64,000 bases of DNA from Nomia melanderi (Eukaryota > Arthropoda > Insecta > Hymenoptera > Halictidae): NCBI RefSeq assembly GCF_051020985.1, contig NC_135012.1, positions 10,108,451-10,172,450 of the forward strand. Reading direction: 5' to 3'. Made by a program: the position numbers and the translations under genes. The notes beneath the pieces are model-generated. The model saw nothing but the letters and a program-made list of their open reading frames with translations. It searched no databases and was not told the DNA's origin. Positions 50,401 to 61,800 of this stretch are shown here, one piece after another (within the stretch, counting starts at the first letter, position 1; each line of letters opens with the position of its first letter).

Positions 50401-53400
50401 TGTTACAATGTCTTTACTCGATTTCATACTGTGTAATAGTATTTATAGTTTTTATTTTACATATAGAAATTATAAGAGAAAAATATAAACGGATAATTGT
50501 AAAAACTGTACATAAGATATTTATGTAAGACAATTCCACTTTTATTTATGAATTAAAGTATTGATAAATGTATTTCTAATAGGTACAAAATACTTGCTTT
50601 CCTTCAAAATACTTGGTTTTCGTCCACGTTCCTAAGTGATGATACAATGATGTCATTCAATTATCCTCACCCCGTTTCTAGGACATATCAGTATAAAAAG
50701 GTGAGTAAAGCCAGATTCAAAAATTCATTTTTAAAATGAATTTACTGTGTATCTAGAGAAAAAATTCATACATTTTTTAATCTTTCGAATATCACCGATG
50801 CTTCCTTCGATTTTGTTCCGTCTTCGAGGTAAAATAATAAAACCCCAAAATAGGGAGAAAATGTACAAGTTTTAAATGTATCTGTAACTGAATAAGTGAA
50901 AAGACAGAATTTCTAAACCTAACGTACAGTAAAATATTATTATAAAGTTATTAAACTATAATTTGTACGCCGCTATATATTAACTTGGATAATATTGCAA
51001 AATTCTGAACTATTATAACTTATTCTATATCAGTTGTTATAATTAATCCTGCTTACCAATAATTGCCATGGCGCCATTACCAACTGAATAACTCGTACAA
51101 GAATTAATACGTTAATTTTAGAAAGTTTAATGAGCCTCAAGCCATTATGAGGAAAAGTAGAGGGAAGATCGTTCAGTTCACCAAAGTTAATCGTTGAAGG
51201 TACCTTCTTTATGTTGTAACGTTTTAAATAATTATAAAGGTACATACTTCAAACAACTTTTCTAAAACACCATTTCTAATATGTTACAAATCGTTCAAAT
51301 TTTATTGAAACATTTTTTTCCTATGTTTAATTGTCTTGAGAGTTACCATTGGAGGAAGTTACCTTTATAGAAAGTATTCACCCCGTAACCTTGAGTTGCT
51401 GAAATTAAAGAATGCAGATCTATTTTTGGATATTCTACAGGTTTACAAAATTTCATAGAAATATAATAAACAAATAATTTCGGGTAACTGCATAATGCCG
51501 TGATTTTTATATATTTCCTAACAAATCTGACTTTCACTTTTCTTTTCCGATGAGTCAACGTGTCAAGTTAACAAGTTACACTAGATTATTACATCTTGTA
51601 CTAGCTAAAACTAAGCCTTCCTGTATCGTGTAGCAGACAAAACAACTTAATGTAGTTCGGTGAGGCAAACTTCACACATAAAACAAGATACTGCGGATTA
51701 GATAGTTTTTTAACTTTTTAATTGCGAACTTTGTTCATTTTTACGACAGACCTATGAAATGTAAAATCGAAGAAACTTTAGAAGAATTAAAAAATGCTAC
51801 TACTTCGCTTTTGTTCTTATTTTTCTTAACCTTCTAGTGAATTATGTTTCTAGTAAATTATTAATGACAAAATGGTTCCAATGAGCACGGTTATTAAAGA
51901 CCGTGTAGCAAGTGATTATCACGTTGGCTACCAGCGTTCACTTCGCTGATGATCTCAGTTTATAATATTTTATTCGATGTAACAAATTCTGCGAACGAAA
52001 CATTGAATAGATAAAACTGAAACGAGTCATTGAGTTCCTAAATAGAATGCTGTAACTTATACCTGTAGATTAAAAAATAATTTATAAATACGTTAAATTT
52101 AATATTATTCAATATAATATAAACATATATATGTTGGTAACACTGAAGGTATGTTTTGACGTTTACGTACACATGTAGTGTGCGTTTAAAATACTTATAC
52201 ATTTTTATATATTCTTATATTTCTTATTATATCTTATATTACACGGTGTCAGCAGTGAAAGGGTTAAAAGAAAAAATAAATTTTACGCTTGACTTCTGTT
52301 TATTTAAATCACTCGTGAAAGTTCTGATTTTACATAAAGATCTACGGTCTACATACCAGTAATGTTCAAAATAATTAAAATATCTTATATTTGTACTCAC
52401 GTTTTTGCATTAAAATTGTAAACCACTTTTGCGCAATTATAATGTATATAACGCCTGTATCAAGGCAACCATTCTGCAGTGTTGTATGTCAGATAGTCTG
52501 TACATAGGGTGCCCCTTCTTATCAACAAATCCAGTTATCCCCGGAATCATTCGTTATCTAGGAAATGTCTTAAATGTAATCTTTTCCGTTTCGATCGGTC
52601 TCCGACGTAAACGAGTTAACACTTTTTGCAAAAAACGACTTGCTGTGTCGTCTGATGCAAAAATAATGATATGATTATACTCGAAGAAATAGTAGTGACT
52701 TTCATGTCTCCTACATGTGTTCGGTTAGAGACGAACTAAGTGTATTAAATTATTGTCAAAATATAAAACATTGCATTTGAGAAATTTATTAAATAACGAG
52801 TAGTCCTGCAGGTAGATGCATTTAAATATTAAAATAGAATACTTTGCATTCGATAGATATTCAGGGAAGCTGTTATTTAAAAGAAGAGTGGAGAAACAAA
52901 TAAAAGAGCTTCAATTTATAGGAAGGAATGTAAAAACAATTGAAGAATTATTGTATTATAAAGTAACATTCATATATTCTAGAATTATAAAGTGACTCTG
53001 AAACACTTCCATACACCATACTTTACTCTTCTTCAGTATTGCTAAAAAAACAGGATGTGCATAAAAGAACAATTCCTCCAACGTCCTATTTAGCAGTGTT
53101 CTTTTTTTAGTACGATGAGTATAATCGAGATTCAATAAGTGGCTGATCATAACGTAAGATGCATCGGTAAAATGAACAAGAATAGAAGCAAAAAAGGTCC
53201 CTGTACAGAACAACACAAAACAATTCAGGTCATCGAATTAGCATTTGCTGGTCATTTTTGCTTTCTCTTTAGGTTGAATAATTTTTTTCATTCATTTCTG
53301 GTTGATTGTTAATAACTAATTTCACGGTAATAGTGAGCTTAGTGCTGTTTCATTCAACCGATATCGCGTTTTGTAATTCTCTTCTATTTTTCATGTTCTT

Positions 53401-53496
53401 TTGTTTTAAACAGGTTTTTAATTTTTTATATAAATAATGTTTTGAAATTGACTTTTTCTTAATCAATAATTAATACAGATCTTTTGTTTGTATCAG
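47459..53496. other. AT-rich region upstream of the HES gene
   Basis: About 6 kb without a recognised coding exon. At 48600-48940 a GC-richer block has an initiator-like TCAGT near 48716 and a strong donor (ACAG followed by GTGAGA) after 48934. It could be a non-coding first exon of the HES gene, since the frame compatible with the bHLH exon is closed by a TGA just before the donor. A possible short coding first exon is 53172-53228 (ATG, 19 codons, phase 0, but the donor GTCATC is weak). Confidence 0.4.
48436..48466. repeat. Dispersed repeat fragment shared with 62474
   Basis: tttctcttttttcaataaat plus attattaata recurs near 62474-62502, with weaker similarity for about 60 bases upstream of both (atttcagagcaa versus attttagagtaa). 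Likely the ends of two copies of one old element. Confidence 0.6.
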
Positions 53497-56400
53497 ATAA
53501 CGAAGCCACTCCTAGAAAGAAAAAGGCGAGCTCGAATCAACAAGTGCCTCGACGAGTTGAAGAACCTTATGATAGACGCTTTAGAGGTACGTACTTTTGT
53601 TATATAAACTATAATTAACATTACTGTTACCAATAAAAGTACACGAAAGAACTCTACCTTAAAATTTGGTTTCATTGAATGTAAAATAAAAATGCATCAG
53701 AAGTATATTATAATCTTCATTTAATTTCATCTCGATTATAATACAATGAAAACCATAAATCTTTGAGATTTATTTCCATAAAGAGGAAAGAATGAGACCC
53801 AATTCGTCTGATGTAGATCTCGGAAAATCTATGAAGTTCTACAGATATGATTTATAATTATCGAGTTGCCAGCGTGCATTAGTTTACGAATAAATTTCCT
53901 TGCTGGCAATATTCTAATGAAATCTGTTGATATGTACAACTGGTCGGACGTGCGAACACGTGCTGTGATTTCTTCCATCAAGTGGAAGGAAGGGCCTTTC
54001 AAGGAAGCCACGATTTCTTGCTCGACTTACAGACCGCGCGATACCACGTCACCTCCCCCCGGCCCCCACCCCCATCCGAGAGTAATTTTATGAATTACTC
54101 GCAACAGGAAATGCATTCTCCGACTGCAACTACGCGTGCAATCGATTCTGCATTTAAATATTCCTAGACCGTGGGAACTGCCACGAAAGTGTCAAGTAAA
54201 CACGCGACTACACTGCAATTACGTGCGCGATCGTTATCGTTTAAATCGGTTTCATTAAATTAATATGTAATGCATGCGCATACATGAATGTCTCGTGTAA
54301 CGCAATGAAACTAAAACGCCGGGAACGTGGCTCGGTAGATGAAGTCTCATTCGCGTTCGGTGCTCGCGACCGAAATAAAAAATCCGAGTATACATATTCA
54401 GTGTTTTAGAATAATTTCAAATAGCGAGTATTCGAACAAATTTTGCTATTGACTTAACGTACGGTTTTATTTATATGGAAAAATTGTATTCTTTACGTTT
54501 ATGTATTTGTTTCACTTGTTTCTTTATCTTCCTTTTTTTCTTGGAATTTTTTTTTGTTGAATAATCTTATTTTTTGATTATATAGAACGAAATATGTGGT
54601 ACATTATCAAGATTTTAAATGTAAATATATTATTTGTTGTTAATTGAATGGAGCAATGTATATGCAAAATTTTTAAAAGATTTGAACTAATTTTTGAATG
54701 AATTCTTTTCATCTTCGTTACCGCCCTCTCTCGAGACATCGGGCAACCGTTACAATGCCTAACATTTCTTTATCTTCAGATGATGTTTCTTGAAAGTTAA
54801 ATCACACATTAGCTATTCAGTTTGTCATTATAAAAATAAACTAAATAATAATTGAAAATGTCTGTGATAATAATAATGTTAAAAAACAAATGTTTTTTTA
54901 TTTATATATACCTACCAAATTGTTGATATTCATGGCTGTCTTATAACAATTGTAAAATTTTACACATTTTTTTATGAATTTAACTTATTATGAACAATTT
55001 CAATGCAGTCCTTTATAGAAAAATAATCTCAATAAGATCTTACATCTACAACAAATTTTTTATCTTTCTTTTCCCAAAACCCTTGCTTTTCCTTTGTTTA
55101 CAGTGAATATAAAAAGTAATTTAAAAATGGATTTATTTAGGTTTTCCAGAAATACTTATTTCGAGATATAAGTACAACGTAGACCCTTCAAACCCATGAA
55201 TTCTGTAATAAAATGTTTTACAAATTTATTGCAGTCTCTTATGCTTTTTATAACAAAAAGTATAATATTAAGGAATGAAGAGCAAATGTTAGAGTTTCAA
55301 AAATACATTTCTGAACTTCACATATATCGTGTAAAGTGTTTTAAACGACTATCAGATGTTACGTTCCAACTTTCTATGTACATTTAGTGTAATCTGATAT
55401 TAACATTTAATATCTCTTTATTATCTGTCATCATTTAACGAGTTGCCGAATAAAATGATTCTTTATTTGCAGACAGAAGAAGAAGACATCAGCAAGCTGG
55501 AGAAGGCGGACATTTTAGAGTTGACGGTCCGACATTTACAAAGATTACAAGGTTTGCAATCTTTCGGATTGTCGAACACAATTGTCAAAAACGATGATAT
55601 CTCTGCTGAAAGTCGGTGGTTGTCTGGTTTTGGACACTGTGCAGCTGAAGCATACAGATTTCTCTCCGCTCTTCCAGGTGAAGGTGCGGAAAAGTTAGCA
55701 AGATACTTGGCAGCTGGTCTTCAAAAGAACCGGGCATCGAAATCAACGGTAATTATCATTTTATCGAAGACCAAATCGCGACACAATGAAGCGAAAGTTT
55801 TTTCATACGCAGAATTGAGTCTTCGTTTTTCACCAACGGGATATCTTTATTAAATTACGTGGTATTCACTTTCGAAAGCCTTTATTAAAAAAAATATAAA
55901 AATATATATATATATATATATATACAGGTACTGTTATATTGCACATTTCAAAACTGAACTGCAAGATTTGTGTAATAAATTAAAAATTCGAATTAAATTT
56001 AATAAATTGTGTTTAAAAGTGTGTCAATATAATCGCTCAAATTGTTTGCTATGCATATATTATATTAATTACTTTACACGCCTAATGATTTTTCTATTTT
56101 ACAATATTACCTTTTTGACGAATTAGGTCGATAGGTCAATAACAAGAAGAATAGAATCAAAGACGAGTAACCGAAAAAATTAAAAACCATATTTGCCTTT
56201 AAATTTTTCTCTAGAATATTTTCAGCATATCTCTAATTTTTCTGATTAAAATAAGATGAAATATATTACAATAGTTTTAAAGCAGATGTTTGTTCCGAAC
56301 ACAATTTTTTTGTTCACTACGTACAAAGAACAATATAGAACAAATTACTATATAATACTGGTGAAACATTAGAAACATTAGAACAACGTGGCTTGTGCAT

Positions 56401-56819
56401 AATATTGACTGTACACCACACATAATGACATTATTACGCTTATAAAATAATTATTGGCTTTCCAAACTAAATTGTTACATTTGTTTCAGCTGAAGACAAG
56501 TCCGCTTTTCCCTGTAACAGAGTCGTCCGTTGAAAACGAAATAATTCAAGACACCAACGAAACATCTTTCAATAAAAATGTCACAGCGAATCGCGAAATT
56601 AACCAGGACGAAGTCGCGCCTGATATTCCGCTTCAATGTAACACGGTGATGAATGTTGATAACAGTGAGAAGCTAGATTCAGAGAGTATTCTTGATATGA
56701 AATCTCTGAGGTACCAACGTGCATTAGAAAAAGTTAAACCGGAAGTTGAGGACGAGGTCGAAGAAGAAATTGACGTGGAGCATATCGATAAACAGGATCC
56801 TATGTGGCGGCCTTGGTAG
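53497..56819 (+). CDS. Hairy/Enhancer-of-split bHLH-Orange transcriptional repressor (5' exon missing)
   Basis: Three exons seen: 53497-53586, 55473-55748 and 56490-56819, all joined in phase 0 with GT/AG borders, giving 231 residues plus an unidentified N-terminus. Exon 1 encodes the basic region and helix 1 (KPLLERKRRARINKCLDELK), with the proline in the basic region that is diagnostic of the HES family. Exon 2 gives helix 2 (SKLEKADILELTVRHLQRLQ) and the Orange domain (WLSGFGHCAAEAYRFLSALP onward). Exon 3 ends in an acidic tail and MWRPW followed by the stop, the Groucho-recruiting tetrapeptide. These features mark a nuclear, DNA-binding Notch effector. KPLLERKRRARINKCLDELK is closer to E(spl)/her than to hairy or deadpan. 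An alternative acceptor after 53478 would add six residues (IFCLYQ). A candidate AATAAA is at 57259. The start codon is unresolved. Confidence 0.93.
53860..54380. promoter_or_regulatory. GC-richer intronic block with E-box and CSL motif
   Basis: Within the 1.9-kb intron between the basic-region exon and the Orange exon, a GC-richer block holds a CACGTG E-box (53957-53962) and a CSL/Su(H) consensus CGTGGGAA (54170-54177). E(spl) genes are classically controlled by Su(H) and bHLH sites and repress themselves through E/N-box sites, so an intronic enhancer is plausible. This is motif-level inference. Confidence 0.4.
55901..55924. repeat. (TA)n microsatellite
   Basis: About 12 uninterrupted TA units in the second intron of the HES gene. 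Confidence 0.95.
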
Positions 56820-58406
56820 ATTTATAGAAGAGTATATTTTACAGCGTTGTAATTTTAACTGTACAAAAAATTACGTGAAACAATGGCTTTAATTTAAATT
56901 AAATTCTTACGTTACTGAAGAAGAGAAGTATCATTTAGAATTTCATTTAACCAATGGAAAAACTGAAAAATATACGTATGTCCGTGTAGTTGAAGAACGT
57001 AAAATTTCTCGGTCGAGATTTTTTGGAAATTTTGAACATTCGTTGGTTTGTTTCCCGAGAAACAGGGTTTAAAATTTTTGATAAGGCATTAACTCTTTCA
57101 GTACTTAACATCTTTCCTCGTTGAACACTGTTATTGCAGAAAACATATTTCTTTTTTCATATGTAAAATCAAACATATAGTATTAAGTAATTTATCTTGT
57201 AAAAATATCATTTAATCCAGTTCACGAATCATGTAATCTCAAACCCACAAGTTTAAATAATAAAAGACTAATTGAAAATGAAATTATAATGCATCATTCT
57301 GATGGAGAAATAAGTTGTGTACATTTTTAAATATTTATTTTTAAGTATCTGTACGTTAAATTAACTTCGAAAATGTAACGATCGCAAGCTACAGAATTCT
57401 AATTATAGCCAAAATAGTATTCGTACACCGTAGTGTTCAAAATCTTATTATTGTATACAGTTGTTTATCATAATGTTCGAAACCATGTAATGTTCTGAAA
57501 TTATATGTTTCTGTTTTCTGATTATTGTATTATAATGACGCGAAGTGCAGCGAAACTTCGGATGCATATGCGAATTGTTCACTTTCTTGTAATTTATCAC
57601 CCTATTAAAAATATAAATGTTGCGTACACACTTTGAGTGATTGAAAGAAAAATGCCTCCTAAACCAGTGATCCTTTATGCATAGATTAATACCTTTTTAT
57701 GGAAAATTACTAGATTAATCGAATTGTACAACAAAAATGTATGATTCCATTAAAAAAAACCTGAATTACACATGGCTTCTAAGCTTTTAGCTGAAACATT
57801 TTTCATTGAAGTCATTATTCGTTCCAGTGTAATCAAAGTGAGTTTCCATTTATTGTAATTATACACAAGAATAATGAACATACTAAAAAGTAAACAAGTT
57901 GAATAACTCTCTCAATCATCCACAAAAAACGTAAAGATTGTCTAAATACCAAATGAAAAGGTACAAAAGGTTTATTTTTTTTTATAACACTGTTTCACCT
58001 TTATTATACCTTCCTATGCATTTTCGTACTCATTCTTTTCCACTCCATTTCTTAAAATCTGTAAATGTGATACTAAATACTATATTTTCTTAACTTCAAC
58101 GAATGTAGAAGCTATAATTAAAAGGAACTAATATTTATAAAAAATATATAATTTTATTTATTTGAATCAGTGCTACATGTATTACTAAATTTTGACTCGA
58201 CACTATATGAAAACTTATCATTTGAAAATATAGTAGTCCTTTAAGGTGTTTTATCGATCCAACTTGGTTTCCAAGACAACAATCCTACAGCCCAAAGTTA
58301 TCCGCAACGTTATCATTAGCGAACGCAATCACATAGTTCATCGCATTTTAATTTGTACTGGCTTCTTTAATTTATGTACCTATATACGAGTCAACAATTA
58401 TATTTC

Positions 58407-58440
<34 letters not shown>

Positions 58441-58846
58441 CTGATATTAGTGTAAACTGAGCCGAATCTACGTATGGTGTTCGATAACTTCAATGAAGAA
58501 ACAGAAAAGTGAGAACATTTTATAGTATTTTCGGAGTATTCGAGATAGATACAGATAAAAGTAAAAATAATTGAATCTTTTCAAATGTTGAAAATGAAAC
58601 ATAAGCCAATATTTAAATCGGTACCGTATTATATTAAAATATACAATTATACAGTAATTGAAACTTTTGATCGAACTATTCACTAATTTCGTACAAATAT
58701 TATGTAATACTATGAACTTTGAATCGCACGGGCTGATTCACGTATTACATATTGGGCAAAGGAATAATTTGCTATTCTTTCAACCGTTTTCAGGAGGCAA
58801 TGAAAAATCGTAAAATCACTGAAGTTTATAATATTTAACTAACGAA
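56820..58846. other. Spacer between the HES gene and the coiled-coil gene
   Basis: The left part is the probable 3' untranslated region of the HES gene (candidate AATAAA at 57259-57264). The rest is AT-rich with an (ATT)n run at 58408-58437 and no recognised gene. Confidence 0.55.
58408..58437. repeat. (ATT)n microsatellite
   Basis: About ten ATT units, uninterrupted. Confidence 0.95.
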
Positions 58847-61800
58847 ATGTCAGCCTCGCGAGAATCAATAAAATCTTCCACTAGTTTGAAGGTACGTTAT
58901 CGTGTAATATATTCTATGCTTAGATAAAAGTATTATATCCTTCAAAGTAATAAGGAAATTCCTTTTATTTCAAAAGCACGAAACGATTGTATTTCTGTTC
59001 AATATTTAAAACAATACTAAAAACAACAGATCGTTTCTTCTTTAACTACATTGTCCGTTATTTTATGTTTTAATATTTTCCTCGATCTTGTCTTGTTCCG
59101 TGAATATCTTCTTTAACTGTTTCCTTTAATCATCACAAACGCTCTGTTTTTATTCACAGTCTATTTACAATTATGCACATTTTACAAATAATATTGATTA
59201 GTTTTCTTGTATAATTCTTTCGTAAAAGGAGATATGTTTAAACAGAAATCCGAGGCTCACATAGACATACTACCTGCAATAGAATCTCAAAATTTAACCA
59301 GTGAAGTTACCGCAGAAAATCCGAAGAGAAATTCAGACGAACATGTCACGGACAATCCAGGAAGATTTACTACTGCTGTTGAGGTATTTTCAAATAGTTC
59401 AACATAAAGTAATTTTTTTCCATAATTATTTTTAAATATTGTATCGAACTTTTCTATAATAATAATTTCTATAATACACCTGTATCTATATATCTATATA
59501 TATTTTTCTAGAATTATCTATAATTATTTTTAAATATCGTATTCAACTGTTTTATAATTATATATAATATATTAATTTAATACTGTTTAATGCTGTTATT
59601 CAAAAATGTGTCAGTATCAAATATAAACTTAATATAAACTAAGTCAACTAATTTGTCAATTACATTTCTATAATTTCTTATACAAATGTACTGGATTTAT
59701 AATTCCGCAAAGATATTACTTCAATTTTTAATAACTTATTCTTCGCTCATTTGCAATATATAAATAAATAAGCTCATTAGTATATTCATTCATATTACAT
59801 GAAAGATCTTACATTTTTGTCGTCCTAGTGGAAACGAATAAACATTGTTCATCGATTATGCCTTTATTTAATTTGACAATAATTATTTACCCCTATTTTC
59901 TAAATTTCAAGGTTCACGAATCTGAGAATATATAATTAACTATTCAGACAATCTAAGATCAAATAATTCAAACGAATGACAAGATTCTAGTATTTTTTTA
60001 TCAGGACATCAAGAAACGAAGAGTGGAAGAAATTTTGGCGAAAAAGAAGCGCGAAGAAGAAGAAAAGGAGAGATTTGTCAAGGAGAGTGCTGAAAGAAAG
60101 GCAGCTGAAAGAGCAGAAATAATAAAACAAGCGAAAAGGTTAATTCTTTACCGAAAGCCAATGTGCAGACGCATTAATCGAGCTCTACTCGTGTCCGAGG
60201 TATTTTATAATATATAAATTTTTATATATTATATATTATATATTATAATATAGAAATTTTTAATTTTTTCATTTTAAAAAACGATTTAAATATCTAATCC
60301 TTACAGCTACTTTCGCTGAATAAGACTTGTATATTAAATTCAGTGCATCATAATTAATAAACAAATATTTTAGCGATATTCTCTACATCGTAATAATTTA
60401 CGTTGATGATTGTACAAAGCTTAAGAATTAATTTAATATCGTATGAATATTAGTTAATTAACTTAGTTTAATTTAATCAATTAACTTCACACTATATTTT
60501 TTCATTTGATACAGTCTTTCACATCCATTATATATGAAGTACTTTAAAATCATTTCAACAGTGCTATAGAGAATTGGATGCTCAACTGAAATTTCAAGAA
60601 ACTTTCAAGAACTTCGATAAGGAGGAAGAAACGAGGTACGTGAAGTTGATGAAAGAGGATGCGGCGAAATACGAAAAAGAGCAGAAACAGGTAGCTGAAG
60701 AACAACTTGAGAAGCAGAAGAGATATGCCAAGGAATTAAAGGAACAGTAAGTTGTTAAATATTTGCATGGAGTTTCTTGTAATGTATTTGTGTAATAAAT
60801 ATTACCGAGGACTGTAGAATCGAAGAAAATGAGAAGGACACGAAGGAAAAGGAGAGCGTAGAATTTGAAGCTGCGAAACAGGATCAGATTAATATAAATA
60901 AATACTTGAAGGATGCGAAAGAGCACGAAGAGCAAGAAGTCAGTGTCTTCGACGTTCTGTTCGTTTATATTTACTTTGGCTCGCTTGAAAAATATTCACA
61001 CAATCTATGTACGTTTCCTTGTAAATATGTTTATAGTTGCGAAACAAGAAACAGAAACTGAAGCAGTTCTTTAAAGATGCAATCGAAGAGAAAAAACAGT
61101 TCGATCTTAAGCTGAAACAGGAAGAAGAATTTGAGGATCGAGCGATCGAAGCCTATCAGAACGCTAAGGAACGAATTAAGAAAATGCACAAAGAAGTTCA
61201 ATTGAAGAGGAAGAAAAATATAGAGCATAAAATTCAAGCGATAAGTAATGAGTTATTCTTCTTGTTACATTTATTGATGTTTGATAAGATATATCATTTC
61301 CTTTGTATGTTCATATTGAGGCATCATGTCAATTTAAATTTGTATAAATCATTTTTTTGAGAAGATTTTAATTAATAACTTGGTACACATAGGCAACTAT
61401 GTGGTATTTAAAAAAAACAGTTTTGAAGTATTCACATACTGGTAGAAAAAAATGTCAGGATGTGTTTCAAAAAATGCTGTCATTCCTTTACTATTAATGA
61501 ATTCAACTACTCATTTTCAAAATGAATAATAAAATGATTAATATTGAAAGTACATAAAACAATAAATAATCTTTTGATAATTTTCAATGCAAAGGAGATA
61601 ATTATTCAAGATAATTATATTATAAGTTACCTAAATTGTGAGTTCGACGGATATACTTATTTTACATTACCTATATTACAAACATATGAACTGCATTTTA
61701 ATTATTAAGCAAAATACTTTTCATTTTGAAATTGACTAAAAGTGTTCCATCCAAGTTTTCCAAATCGATAATTAAAAATGAGTTTTCCGTAATAAAAAAT

